Assembly: GCA_021107945.1 (NCBI GenBank)
Contig: JAIORV010000092.1
Coordinates: forward strand, 1 to 57,581
Direction: 5' to 3'
Source of the DNA: Vulcanimicrobiota bacterium
GTDB taxonomy: Bacteria; Vulcanimicrobiota; JAJTBE01
Length of the DNA: 57,581 nucleotides
In this document: positions 25,464 to 34,702 of the stretch, piece by piece
Numbering within the stretch: the stretch's first letter is position 1
Layout: each line of letters starts with the position of its first letter
The notes under the pieces: model-generated
Database searches by the model: none
What the model saw: only the letters and a program-made list of their open reading frames with translations
What the model was told of the DNA's origin: nothing
Program-made: the position numbers and the translations under genes

Positions 25464-26894
25464 CTAATCTTTCCTTTTCTGGGGAGAAATTGTTAAATCA
25501 TTAAGAATCAGATTGTTAGCAAATCTTCTAAATTTGTATTCATTATACCATATAGAAATCTTTGAGGCCAATGTTGCCACCTCAGAATCCAGACAACCCA
25601 GAAGCAATCCCTCCACTGCAACGATGCGAAGAAAATCAAAATAATTACCACTTATTATGGACCTTGCCTTGAAGTCCAAGAGAAAAATGAGGAAGCTACC
25701 TAGTAAGTTTCCATATATATATGGATCCAAGAATATAGTTTTCCAGATATTTACTCCTCCTGTTATTTGAGAATTGTTCTTTTTGGACAAAGATATCCAG
25801 GAACCTGCCTTATATATGGCGGAGGTTGCATTGTCTGCGGTTGCGTTGATTGTGGCAACTATTGAATAGAGACGCGAAACCTCACTAATCCCAAAAATAG
25901 GGAATAGTATTGCAGAAAGAGGTCCCAAAAACGATACAACTACCCCAGCCTTTGAGGGCAAATATTCGTGACTATCCACTTCCTTTTTTTTAAATTTCGC
26001 TCTCATACTGATCCATTGCATAATGGTGTCAGCGTACCCTTCGATGTATCTAATAATTAACTCACAGGATTTCCAGAATATTCTTGCGAGTCCGACTGAA
26101 AAAACAATGGAATGTAGATAATAATCTGCAATATATGCGAATATAATACAAGGAATCGCCCATAAGACACCATAAAGCAAAGCATGGGACACAGACCTAA
26201 GCTTATATTTTACAAGATAGCTTTCCTTCTTGAACAATTGTTCTTTTATTTTCGAAAAGATTTCTACAATTAAGTTCTTGATTTCGGGGTTCTTGGTATA
26301 TACTAATAATTTAATGTCAGATAACTCCTGAATAGTTTGCCCCTTTTTAGAAATCTCATTAGATGTTCCTGGAGCTTCTGACCCATATTGCTTTTCCACT
26401 ATTACCGGGGTATAGCCGATTATAATTCCTTCAGAGAGAGCTTTTTTTAGATTCTTTCTTCCGTATCGTTTCGCATAAATTTCTAGAACATCAATCCAGA
26501 ATCTATGCTTACTTGAAGTTCTTTTGTAACTCGAAGACCTTATGGTCTCATTGGTAAAAACACAATATCTCTTTATCATTGGTTCTGTGCCTGCATGTGA
26601 CTCATTGACAAACTTCCAAATTATTTTTATCGACTTGGCGATTTTTTCTTTTGTGCACTTGTCATAAATAGGATTAGTCTTTACAAAATCATTTGCGCCA
26701 TTGAGTAGAGCCTTAAACGAACAGAAATCTTCTTTGAAACCAGGCATGTTTTGAAAAAGAACATAAAACTCTCGCCATTTTTTATAAAATAACTCAATAT
26801 AACCTTGGCCTTCCTCGGCAACTAACTCTTTGTTATTGTACCATTCCTGAAATACTATGTTCCAAAGAGATATAAAAGTGACTTCATTTTTCAT
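25464..26894 (-). CDS. unknown multi-pass membrane protein (module gene B)
   Basis: A 476-residue protein not matching any family I recognise. Residues 1-225 are soluble, helical and charged. Residues 230-470 hold about five hydrophobic stretches, including HALLYGVLWAIPCIIFAYIA, AGVVVSFLGPLSAILFPIF and a segment near 440 containing VEGLLLGCLDSEVATLA. Composition is AT-rich compared with the housekeeping genes. Its start overlaps the stop of the upstream 740-residue gene by 4 nt (ATGA), so the two are translationally coupled and probably act in one membrane complex. There is no signal peptide. The nearby transposase and base composition suggest a mobile cassette. Confidence 0.65.
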   Translation of the reverse strand: MKNEVTFISLWNIVFQEWYNNKELVAEEGQGYIELFYKKWREFYVLFQNMPGFKEDFCSFKALLNGANDFVKTNPIYDKCTKEKIAKSIKIIWKFVNESHAGTEPMIKRYCVFTNETIRSSSYKRTSSKHRFWIDVLEIYAKRYGRKNLKKALSEGIIIGYTPVIVEKQYGSEAPGTSNEISKKGQTIQELSDIKLLVYTKNPEIKNLIVEIFSKIKEQLFKKESYLVKYKLRSVSHALLYGVLWAIPCIIFAYIADYYLHSIVFSVGLARIFWKSCELIIRYIEGYADTIMQWISMRAKFKKKEVDSHEYLPSKAGVVVSFLGPLSAILFPIFGISEVSRLYSIVATINATADNATSAIYKAGSWISLSKKNNSQITGGVNIWKTIFLDPYIYGNLLGSFLIFLLDFKARSIISGNYFDFLRIVAVEGLLLGCLDSEVATLASKISIWYNEYKFRRFANNLILNDLTISPQKRKD

Positions 26895-29113
26895 TTTTTC
26901 GCTATTTTGTATCCTAAATTTTTAATGAAATTCTCAAAATTTTCACACGTCTTTTCCCCATAATCCTCTTCTCTTTCCCTGACATCTTCTGATAAGACAT
27001 TTTCTTTTAGGTATGAATATGAGAAGCCAATAAATAGATATTTTTTTCCTTTATATATCTGTCCCTCTTTTATCTCAACTGTCAGCTCCCTCCTATCATC
27101 TGATAGCGTTAATGATGCTGATTTTCTTTCATCTCGTTCTATTGATTTCTTAATCCAAATGTACGTTTTTATCCCATCTTTTAGAGTAACATGATAAATG
27201 CTTCGATTCTCGATAATACCTGAAGGAAAGAAAGACCCAACAATGATCCTATTAATATTTCTTGTGATTTTTAAATCGTTTCCATATTGTGATATATAAT
27301 CATCATCATACTCTTTGTAATAACTCATACAATGACTATGTTCTTTTAATAAGCAAGTGTTATCTGTAATTATTTTATTCAAAGTATCTATGATATTTCG
27401 ATTTCCAGAGGTACTTTTATGACCTATTAGTTCCATCGAAATCAATGCTTCTTTTATCTTCTTATTTTCTCTATATTCAGTTTTGAGCGATTTTTCATCC
27501 AAAATATCTCCTTTGAATATAATCGAAGAGGGCATATTGTCTCCAGTAATTTCATCAATTTCTTCAATTTCATCAACTTCATCACAAAACCATTCTGTAA
27601 GTTTTTTGACATTAAAAATAATATATGTTAGTTTCTGACTATCCTGGTCTGAAGAGACCTCGACATGAAAACATTTTGCAAATGTTTTATTCCCATCAAT
27701 TATTCTTGACGCTATTGTCCAGACATTCTCTTCTTGTTCCCATTTTTCATCTTTGTTTGACAATGTCTTTTTAACAGAATCATTTAGAAGGCTAATGAAG
27801 TATGTTTCCATAACTTTGAGTAAATATCTATTGGTAGTAAAAATATTAGTGGAGAGTGATATTTTTTTATCTTCATTTTCACTATTAACGATACCCATAC
27901 CAAAAAGCCAAAATCCGCACTTCCAATCTATCTCATCTTTATTTTTGCCCTTGCAAGGCACAACTTGTGCCTTATCCTTGGCATCTTTCCACCTTTTTCT
28001 ATATATATCATTTAATTTGCCGATCATAAGGATACCTGTATTCTTAATGACATGATTGAAAGCAATTGTCGAGGTATCAGGTTCCATATCATTATCGCCA
28101 CCGGATACAGAATAAAATTCTCTCATTCCTCTCACTGTCTTGATATCTTCTTCTTTTACACCTAATCTACCGTAAATTGTCTGATCGAACCATCCATACT
28201 GTTCGTTATCCTCCTTCGGTTCTTCAATAATCTCGTTTAGCGAATCATTAAAATTTTTGAAATACTTTTGTTCACTACCATTGAATAGTTTTTTATATAG
28301 TTCAAAGGGAGTAACTCGAAAAACTACAATGTCTTCACCAAAAGCTTTTATAAAAAACTCTAGTGCTTGCGACATTCCCTTAATGATTGTCCTCATGTCA
28401 TTCTTTAAAGAAAAGGTATGATAAATAGCTTTTCTAATTTCGTCGGGAAAAATTGACTCAATTACAAATCGGTTGAATACATATTTCCTTAAAGGGCTAT
28501 CTAACTTACCATTCTTCTCAAACATTCTATTGAGAAATGATTCATGTATCTCAGATAATGCCAATTCTCTCAAGAAATTAGTCTCATCATGGTAATCTGT
28601 ATTTTTTATTATTTTATCATTAAGGCATTCAATAAACTTTAGTTTGTCACCTTCATCGGTCTTTTTAGCGTCTATATTATTCAAGAATGATGTTTTATTC
28701 CATTCCATCAAATCTTTAAGTTTTTTAATAATACCTTTCCCATCTCTCAATTTTTCTATCAGGGATTGCCAATCCAAAATGTCCTGGACTCCTATAAGAT
28801 AGAAATCTTGATTCTCTTTTTCTGTTGATTGAGTTTCATGGAAATCTTGATTATCTTCTTCTTTTGATTGAGTTTTATGGGAACGACGCCCCCAAAGATA
28901 TGATGCAAAAGAAATAATAATTATTGCTATAAATAGCAGAGCGTACATGAAAAATGGGTGCCTAATAAAATTAACTATGTCCTCTTTATCAATGAATTTA
29001 AATATAAATGCGAAGATAGCTATAATGATACCTAAAATTCCAATAATGATGCTTATAATTTTCAATTTTATACCTAATTCTTGGGATTTAAACAAAGAAA
29101 TAATTTTACTCAT
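26891..29113 (-). CDS. unknown membrane-anchored protein with large cytoplasmic domain (module gene A)
   Basis: A 740-residue protein. Two hydrophobic segments (about 18-42 and 52-70) are followed by an RRSHK stop-transfer and a charged linker. The linker holds a tandem duplication (HKTQSKEEDNQDF then HETQSTEKENQDF, about 78-104). The remaining 640 residues look cytoplasmic and globular, with landmarks such as IVVFRVTPFELYKKLF, CGFWLFGMGIVNSE and RIIVGSFFPSGIIENR, but I know no family for them. No nuclease, ATPase or kinase motif is visible. AAAGGCAGG precedes the ATG. It is the first gene of a two-gene AT-rich unit; the IS1595-type transposase gene ends 53 nt upstream. A sensory or defence role is speculation. 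Confidence 0.65.
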   Translation of the reverse strand: MSKIISLFKSQELGIKLKIISIIIGILGIIIAIFAFIFKFIDKEDIVNFIRHPFFMYALLFIAIIIISFASYLWGRRSHKTQSKEEDNQDFHETQSTEKENQDFYLIGVQDILDWQSLIEKLRDGKGIIKKLKDLMEWNKTSFLNNIDAKKTDEGDKLKFIECLNDKIIKNTDYHDETNFLRELALSEIHESFLNRMFEKNGKLDSPLRKYVFNRFVIESIFPDEIRKAIYHTFSLKNDMRTIIKGMSQALEFFIKAFGEDIVVFRVTPFELYKKLFNGSEQKYFKNFNDSLNEIIEEPKEDNEQYGWFDQTIYGRLGVKEEDIKTVRGMREFYSVSGGDNDMEPDTSTIAFNHVIKNTGILMIGKLNDIYRKRWKDAKDKAQVVPCKGKNKDEIDWKCGFWLFGMGIVNSENEDKKISLSTNIFTTNRYLLKVMETYFISLLNDSVKKTLSNKDEKWEQEENVWTIASRIIDGNKTFAKCFHVEVSSDQDSQKLTYIIFNVKKLTEWFCDEVDEIEEIDEITGDNMPSSIIFKGDILDEKSLKTEYRENKKIKEALISMELIGHKSTSGNRNIIDTLNKIITDNTCLLKEHSHCMSYYKEYDDDYISQYGNDLKITRNINRIIVGSFFPSGIIENRSIYHVTLKDGIKTYIWIKKSIERDERKSASLTLSDDRRELTVEIKEGQIYKGKKYLFIGFSYSYLKENVLSEDVREREEDYGEKTCENFENFIKNLGYKIAKK

Positions 29114-29166
29114 AAATACCTGCCTTTCGTAAATTATATATAAAACTGTTATAAAACATAAATTGA

Positions 29167-30084
29167 CTATGCGGTTAGCTCCGTATATGTTACCGTGAAA
29201 GTTCTAACGCAAGCGGTTACAAGCCTGTCGAACAATTCTGATTCTTTGAATCGACGATTGAAGCGATAGCAATATTCATCAAGAAAACGCTGGAGGTGTT
29301 TTGAGCTTACACCGTGGAATATTCCCTGAATCGCTGATTTTGCATTGCTTATCAGGGTGTGAACCCAGGGCAGAACTTTAGCGGCATCACTGCCTCCGGC
29401 TTTTTCAGAAATGTGACTGAAGCCTATTTTTTTCAGGTATTTGTAAGAGCTGAAACCATCGGTTTTAACAATGCTTTTTTCCTTGATGAATTTTTCCTCG
29501 GCAACAGCAGCCAGTTCGTCTGATGTAGCTTCATCAATAACTTTCATCGAGGCGAAACCTGCGTGTTCACCGCGATTTTCGACCGATACAGCCACGATTG
29601 CCTTCCCCTCGGCACCGCGGCCGCGTTTTCCGGATTTCTTGCCGCCGAAGTAAGATTCGTCCATCTCGATTAGCCCGGACAGTTTATATTTTTTGTCTCG
29701 ATCTTCCATAGCCTTTCTAATCTTATGACACATAAGCCAGGCTGTGGGATAGCGATTCAATCCAAGCATTCGCTGAAGTCCTTTTGCAGAAACACCAGCC
29801 TTTTGCCGGGTCATCAGGAAAATTGCCCAGAACCATTTCAGGAGGGAAGTTCTGGTCTTATGAAATATAGTCCCGGCAGTGACAGAAGCTTGATATTTGC
29901 AGGCTTTGCATTGATATAGTTGTCGGGTGGAATGATATGAATATTCATTATGTCCGCATTGTGGGCAGATGAAACCTTCCGGCCATCGCATTTTGAAGAG
30001 ATATTGCCTGCAATCTTCTTCTGTTTTGAAATATTCGCTAAATTTGATGAGATTAATTTGTTTGTAGTTAATTCCGTATTCCAT
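29167..30084 (-). CDS. IS1595-family (ISXO2-like) transposase
   Basis: A 305-residue transposase, apparently intact. The N-terminal zinc ribbon is readable (FICPQCGHNEY then YQCKACKYQ), followed by a helix-turn-helix region (LLKWFWAIFLMTRQKAGVSA). The catalytic core has GLIEMDESYFGGKK (first Asp), VKTDGFSSY (second Asp) and HTLISNAKSAIQGIFHGV (third position Asn, as in the DDN/H subgroups). Terminal inverted repeats could not be identified by eye. Its position next to the AT-rich membrane module suggests that both arrived together or that the element landed beside it. Confidence 0.9.
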   Translation of the reverse strand: MEYGINYKQINLIKFSEYFKTEEDCRQYLFKMRWPEGFICPQCGHNEYSYHSTRQLYQCKACKYQASVTAGTIFHKTRTSLLKWFWAIFLMTRQKAGVSAKGLQRMLGLNRYPTAWLMCHKIRKAMEDRDKKYKLSGLIEMDESYFGGKKSGKRGRGAEGKAIVAVSVENRGEHAGFASMKVIDEATSDELAAVAEEKFIKEKSIVKTDGFSSYKYLKKIGFSHISEKAGGSDAAKVLPWVHTLISNAKSAIQGIFHGVSSKHLQRFLDEYCYRFNRRFKESELFDRLVTACVRTFTVTYTELTA

Positions 30085-30630
30085 TATTATTCACCTCTAT
30101 GGAGTATTCGATATGTGTACGGTAGTAACCTCTATTTTGCGGAGTAAAATGGATAATCAGTAAACATAATCCCCAGGAATGAGAGCATTATCTTCTATTG
30201 TCACATTAAATAATCCTCTATGTCGAACCAATTTTCCACAAAGTCTTTCTTCTTCGAATCTCAGTTCATATAAACAGATACTTTAAATTGTATATATTCA
30301 GACCTCCCATAAAAGATAGGCTTATATGGTCATTCCGAACTTGTTTCGGAATCTGAAACCCTATTATAACACCAAAATCCTGAAACGAGTTCAGGATGAC
30401 TTTGCAGGGTTCTGAATAGTTTCTTCAAATTCAATAGTCTAAAGGTTTGTGTGAGAGCCATGGGGGGGGGGTAGGATTACTCCCATCCCTCCGGATAAAT
30501 CCGGGGGTTAATCTCATGGGAGGTTTGAAAACCTCCGCTACCAGAAATAGAGACGGGAAATGAAAAACGGGTAGCGGCTTCCGCTATCCGTTCTCCTTTG
30601 TGGTCTTTGCTTCTTTGCGGTGAGAAGATC
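30085..30630. other. gene-free gap with repeats and a poly-G tract
   Basis: I see no gene in these 546 nt. They hold the GTCATTCC inverted repeat (30329-30400), a run of ten G (30462-30471), an AATCCGGGGGTTAATCTCAT segment near 30499 that resembles the ~170-bp repeat at 35010 and 55060, and a GGAGGTTTGAAAACCTCC palindrome near 30521. Confidence 0.6.
30329..30400. repeat. 72-bp inverted repeat with GTCATTCC ends
   Basis: GTCATTCCGAACTTGTTTCG faces TGAAACGAGTTCAGGATGAC, giving arms of about 22 bp with four mismatches. A single arm also lies near 10899. It shares the GTCAT end with the MITE-like elements but has a different body. Confidence 0.7.
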
Positions 30631-32091
30631 TTATCTGGACATCTCGTCCAACACTTCGCCGTCTTTGCTTCGCAATCTTACTGTGATGGGCATCTGTCCC
30701 GGTATTGTATGGGTGGCGCATGACAGGCATGGATCGTAAGCCCTGAACGCCATCTCGATCATATTTAGAGTCCCTTCCGTAAGCTTGCTCCCCTTTTTTA
30801 TCAGATTCTGGGCGGCTTTCTTTATGGAAAGGGACATCGCACCATAGTTGTTCGTTGTCCCCACTATAAGGTTCGCCTTCAATATCCGTCCCTTTTCATC
30901 GCATGTATAATGATGTGTCAGCGTCCCTCTGGGAGCTTCGACAGACCCTATCCCCTCGCCGGGCATGCCTGTGGGAATCACTCTGTAATTATCAGATGTA
31001 ATCTCATCGTCTTCGAGGAGTTCTTTCATTCTTTCCGCCGAGTAGAGAAGCTCGATAAGCCTTGCCCAGTGGGTTGATAGCGTGTAATGGACGGGCTTTC
31101 CTCCCAGTGTGGCGTAAAATTTCTCGTAGGCTTCCTGCGCAAGAGGCGTTGCCATCCCGTCGGCGGCGTTCAGGCGGGAAAGCGGCGTGGCTTTGTATAT
31201 TCCGCTGTCCTGGCCGTCAACGAGTCCTTTCCATCCGATTGATTTTATATATGGAAATTTGAGGTAACTCCATTTCACAACGCGCTCGGCTATATAATCC
31301 AGGTAATTTTTTGGATCGTACTTGTGAATTTCATCTCCGTTTGTGTCAACGATTCTTATTTTGCCGTCATAGAAATTCACCTTATTGTTTTCATCGACTG
31401 TTCCCATTGAATGAGTTTTATGGAAATAGACGTCTCCCAGTATCAGCTCCAGGTATTCGGGGTTTTGCAGAACGATTTTATCGAAGATATCAAGTGAGAA
31501 CAGTCCGAATTCGATGTAATAGTCTGCAATTTCAAGAAGTCTTGCCCTTTCCTCTTCGTTAATACCCTTGCTCATTCCGCCGGGTATTGAAGAGCAGGGA
31601 TGTATTGTCTTTCCCCCCATAATTCCCATGACCTCGTGCATTAGCCGCCGTGTTTTGATGACCTTTCCACCGATTTCTTTTCCTACTTTCGCCACCACGC
31701 CGAGAATATTCCTTTCTGTTTTTGGTGCTTCGGGTCCCACGATAAAATCAGGCGCTCCCAGGACATAGAAATGGGTTGTATGGTCACCCACGAAAAATGC
31801 TGAATACATTACTTCCCTGAGCATTTTCGCGGTTCGGGGAATCTCCACGCCATATGCGGCGTCTCCCGCTTTGGATGATGCCATGAGATGCGCTTCGGGG
31901 CATACACCGCAGATCCTGCTTGTAATTGTGGGCATATCCTCTATGGGTCTTCCCTGTGAAAAAACCTCGAATCCCCTCAACTCGGGAATCTGGAAATATG
32001 CGTTTTCCACTTCTCCCTCATCGTTCAGAAATATATCAATTTTCCCATGCCCTTCGAGGCGTGTTATGGGATCTATGGATATCTTTTTCAT
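30631..32091 (-). CDS. [NiFe] hydrogenase large subunit, group 3 (Mvh-like)
   Basis: A 486-residue catalytic subunit. The nickel ligands are complete: RICGVCPEAH (Cys61, Cys64, His68) and DPCLSCATH (Cys455, Cys458, His461). A tail of 25 residues follows His461, so processing by a maturation protease would be expected. There is no signal peptide, and the small subunit lacks a TAT leader, so the enzyme is cytoplasmic. Sequence feel and partner suggest the F420-non-reducing (MvhA) branch. Its start overlaps the small-subunit stop by 4 nt. No hyp genes, maturation protease, MvhD or HdrA lie in the window, so partners and maturation must be encoded elsewhere. It consumes or produces H2. Confidence 0.92.
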   Translation of the reverse strand: MKKISIDPITRLEGHGKIDIFLNDEGEVENAYFQIPELRGFEVFSQGRPIEDMPTITSRICGVCPEAHLMASSKAGDAAYGVEIPRTAKMLREVMYSAFFVGDHTTHFYVLGAPDFIVGPEAPKTERNILGVVAKVGKEIGGKVIKTRRLMHEVMGIMGGKTIHPCSSIPGGMSKGINEEERARLLEIADYYIEFGLFSLDIFDKIVLQNPEYLELILGDVYFHKTHSMGTVDENNKVNFYDGKIRIVDTNGDEIHKYDPKNYLDYIAERVVKWSYLKFPYIKSIGWKGLVDGQDSGIYKATPLSRLNAADGMATPLAQEAYEKFYATLGGKPVHYTLSTHWARLIELLYSAERMKELLEDDEITSDNYRVIPTGMPGEGIGSVEAPRGTLTHHYTCDEKGRILKANLIVGTTNNYGAMSLSIKKAAQNLIKKGSKLTEGTLNMIEMAFRAYDPCLSCATHTIPGQMPITVRLRSKDGEVLDEMSR

Positions 32092-33137
32092 ACCCTTAAC
32101 CTCTCCTTATCCGCTTTAAATTTTTCATGTCTATTTTTGAAAAGAAGTGATTTTGACATACTGAATTTATACAGGTAGCCTGCCGGATCGACAATATCTT
32201 CCATCGCCTTCTTAATATCCTCTTCATCCTCATAATCCAGCACCGATGCAATAACGCCGAGCATTTTCGCACCCTGATCTTCGATGCCGTCAAGGGGCCC
32301 GTAGCAACCTATGCATGGCATATTTACAGACGGGCATTGTGCTCCACATCCTCCCCTTGTGGCGGGTCCGCAACAGAGGAAGCCCTGATCCAGGAGACAT
32401 ACTTCAGGATCGATTTCCGAAAGATGGGGGCGTTTTATCTTCTTTATCTTCTTCTCCTTGCGCTCCCTGGGGCAATCGTCACAGACACTCTTCGTGGCGG
32501 ATCCTATATATGAGCCATGTTTGGGAAGCTTGCCGGACAGTATAACATCAACAAGCTCGTTTGTTGTTTTCTGGGCGGGAGGACACCCCGGCACATAATA
32601 ATCCACCTGAACAATTTGATCAAGCGTCTTTACACAATCCCAGAAAGCCGGGAGCTCAAGCTCGCCTTCAGGCACTTCGACAATAGGTTGAGGTGTGATA
32701 CCCTCCGGGTTGACTGTAGAAGGGCTCTCCTTGTAAACATAGTCAAAAATTTCCTTTTTCGAGTTAAAATTTGCAAGAGCTGGTATGCAACCCTTGGCGG
32801 CGCAAGATCCGTATGCGACAAGTATCTTGCTCTTGTCCCTTAACAGATACGCCATTTCGAGATGTTCGTCATTTCGGATTGCCCCGTTAAATAGGGTGAT
32901 ATCGATATAATCGTCGGGCATATCCCATACATCATGGTATTTAATATCCATTATACAGGGACAGAATACGATTTCGATTTTTTCAGCCAGATCGAGTATT
33001 CTCTCTGCGATCTCAAGGAATGCAATTTCACACCCCCCGCAAGATGCACACCAGTATATGGCTATCCTTGGCTTTTCCTCCTCCTCCACGTCCTTTTTAA
33101 CACGGGTGGAGATGAATCTTTCAAATTTTGCTGACAT
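32088..33137 (-). CDS. [NiFe] hydrogenase small subunit, group 3 (Mvh-like)
   Basis: A 349-residue iron-sulfur subunit. The proximal cluster region has YWCASCGGCE (about 28-37), AYGSCAAKGC and YYVPGCPP. Further Cys-rich segments (SVCDDCPRE, FLCCGPATRGGCGAQCP, NMPCIGCYGP) would hold the medial and distal [4Fe-4S] clusters. This arrangement matches MvhG-type subunits, which pass electrons to MvhD/heterodisulfide reductase or to an NAD(P)- or ferredoxin-linked module. It is the first gene of a two-gene operon with 4-nt overlap to the large subunit. A repeat-rich gap of 372 nt separates it from the FhaA-like gene, so no upstream partner gene is co-transcribed. Confidence 0.92.
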   Translation of the reverse strand: MSAKFERFISTRVKKDVEEEEKPRIAIYWCASCGGCEIAFLEIAERILDLAEKIEIVFCPCIMDIKYHDVWDMPDDYIDITLFNGAIRNDEHLEMAYLLRDKSKILVAYGSCAAKGCIPALANFNSKKEIFDYVYKESPSTVNPEGITPQPIVEVPEGELELPAFWDCVKTLDQIVQVDYYVPGCPPAQKTTNELVDVILSGKLPKHGSYIGSATKSVCDDCPRERKEKKIKKIKRPHLSEIDPEVCLLDQGFLCCGPATRGGCGAQCPSVNMPCIGCYGPLDGIEDQGAKMLGVIASVLDYEDEEDIKKAMEDIVDPAGYLYKFSMSKSLLFKNRHEKFKADKERLRV

Positions 33138-33354
33138 AAATATTACATCCTCTCAGGTTTACCCTTCTTCTTTGAAGGGACTTGAAGCTCTTAATTGCCG
33201 GATAAAATAAGAAAAAAAGGTACTCAAAACCCTTATTTTTTCTACCGCACTAATAAATCTTCCTTCCTTGCAAATGAATTATATCAATTCTCATTAATTT
33301 ATTTTGGAAACAACAGCAACTGAAGTCCCGTTTTTGGCCTTTGCCATCCTGTTT

Positions 33355-33426
33355 TTTTACAGCGGAGATCTCGGAGTCCGCAGAGGATAAACAACCCATT
33401 ATCGGGACGGGGATGTCCCTCCTACA
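33355..33426 (-). repeat. dispersed repeats in the hydrogenase upstream gap
   Basis: TTTACAGCGGAGATCTCGGA near 33355 resembles the segment near 25024. ATCGGGACGGGGATGTCCCT (33401-33420) is an inverted copy of the GGGACG palindrome seen at 36311 and 39490. No gene is seen in 33138-33509. Confidence 0.65.
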
Positions 33427-33509
33427 GATCTGACATCCGACCTCCGTTCTCCGCAATCCATTCCTTATTTCCTAATTTCCTTAGAGTCAGAATTCCTTGT
33501 TTCTCAATT

Positions 33510-34319
33510 TCATGCATTTCTTATTTCGAACCTTATTCTCGTTATCCCTATGGCAATCTCGTCGCCGCTATTTAAGACATACCTGGTTATCTTTTTGCCG
33601 TTAACAAGCGTCCCCGTCTTGCTCTCCATATCTTCAAGGATATACCTGTCGTTTTCCTCCCTCAACAGGGCATGACTCCTGGATACACGGGGATCCCCTA
33701 CGGATACGTCGCATTTGTCATCTCTACCCATTGTCATTTTACTTTTTGTAAGATGAAAAACCTTACCCTTGTCAAATCCCTCAACAACAATAAGATGTCC
33801 TCTTGTGTCCGATATGTCTTCTGTGGGTTTATCGTGTTTTGACTTTTTTTTCTTTAGTTTTTCAATATGTTTTTTCAGTTCAGTGGAGGAATCACTTGAT
33901 TTTCGTTTTTTTGCCTTTGCTTTTCCTGATGTATCATCGGGGATTTCTTCTTTCTTCAGGAAATCCGATGAGATGAGAAAATCTCCCTCTCTCGTATTGC
34001 CGTCCTCAATCCACCTTATCACGAACGGTCCCAGTGTTTTAAAATCCCTCTTCCCGCATTCCTTTTTCAGGTGAGCGACAATCTCTTTTTCCATGGTACT
34101 CCTGATGGAATCAAGGTAATCGGTGTCCCCGGGTGAGAGCGTTACAAGGAAATAGTTCGGAATATATGTATTATCAATACTTACTCTCCTGTTTGATGTA
34201 ACCTCTCTCCAGAGAGAGCGGGCGATCTCCATCGGCTGAACCCTGCTATTAAAATGGGGGAGCAGGGTTCTCTCGATAAGTCCTTCAAGTGTTTTCTCGA
34301 GCTTGCTGAAAATATTCAT
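33510..34319 (-). CDS. FhaA-like protein: DUF3662 plus FHA domain
   Basis: A 269-residue protein. Residues 1-120 match the DUF3662 N-terminal domain of FhaA proteins (LEKTLEGLIERTLL, VQPMEIARSLWREV, NTYIPNYFLVTLSP). A Lys/Ser-rich linker (about 130-165) leads into a C-terminal FHA domain (about 172-269) with GRDDKCDV, the SRSHA phosphothreonine-binding loop and SKTGTLVNG. FHA domains bind phosphothreonine, so it should read out a Ser/Thr kinase. The only kinase in the window is at 139-1932, far away and probably unrelated. In actinobacteria FhaA acts in cell-wall synthesis. Gene is monocistronic on the minus strand. Confidence 0.88.
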   Translation of the reverse strand: MNIFSKLEKTLEGLIERTLLPHFNSRVQPMEIARSLWREVTSNRRVSIDNTYIPNYFLVTLSPGDTDYLDSIRSTMEKEIVAHLKKECGKRDFKTLGPFVIRWIEDGNTREGDFLISSDFLKKEEIPDDTSGKAKAKKRKSSDSSTELKKHIEKLKKKKSKHDKPTEDISDTRGHLIVVEGFDKGKVFHLTKSKMTMGRDDKCDVSVGDPRVSRSHALLREENDRYILEDMESKTGTLVNGKKITRYVLNSGDEIAIGITRIRFEIRNA

Positions 34320-34509
34320 AACTACCTTTAATCATTTTCCCGGTGTATCCGCATGTCCCTGCAAGATTTGATCTTTTAATACCATTTCACGGTAGTGTCT
34401 GATGAATTTTCTGATCAGGAGTATGCTATGACAAATGAAGATTGAAAAAAACTTGCAAATTGTTATGCTGAAACTAACCTACCATAGCGAAGGCCGGGGT
34501 TCAGCACAG

Positions 34510-34566
34510 GTTTCTGAACGGATCAAGAATGAAAAGTAAAGTGATCGTATTTCGTTCAGGATGACA
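34510..34566. repeat. half copy of the TGTCAT MITE-like repeat
   Basis: AAAGTAAAGTGATCGTATTTC followed by GTTCAGGATGACA is the inverted image of the left end of the element at 19629-19864. No matching left end is found within the preceding 200 nt, so it is a solo end 16 nt from the 3' end of the tRNA-Gln gene. Confidence 0.6.
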
Positions 34567-34582
34567 ACCCGAAAAAATAATA

Positions 34583-34654
34583 CTGAGGCGCCTGGATTCG
34601 AACCAGGGGATGGCGGCTCCAAAAGCCGCTGCCTTACCGCTTGGCCACGCCTCA
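34583..34654 (-). tRNA. tRNA-Gln (UUG)
   Basis: On the minus strand, TGAGGCG pairs with CGCCTCA as a 7-bp acceptor stem with discriminator G. The anticodon arm is GCGGC-TTTTGGA-GCCGC, giving anticodon TTG. The D stem (GCC/GGC) and the TTCGAAT T-loop are present. No CCA is encoded. U1-A72 and discriminator G fit glutamine identity. glnS is also in the window, at 43829. Confidence 0.95.
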
Positions 34655-34673
34655 GTTTGATTGTGACGGATAT

Positions 34674-34702
34674 TTTATATTTGCAGACAACAAAGCCTGC
34701 AA
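34674..34702 (-). promoter_or_regulatory. sigma-70-type promoter for tRNA-Gln
   Basis: On the minus strand TTGCAG (-35; 34702-34697) and TATAAA (-10; 34679-34674) are separated by 17 nt. The -10 box lies about 20 nt before the tRNA 5' end, as expected. Confidence 0.6.

Noticed and set aside
25430-25504. Short plus-strand frame MKNTILLDAID and so on
   Set aside because: No ribosome binding site, only 24 codons, and it overlaps the 3' end of the convergent membrane protein gene.
29114-30180. Terminal inverted repeats of the IS1595-type element
   Set aside because: I compared both flanks of the transposase gene by eye and found no convincing match, so no element boundaries are given.
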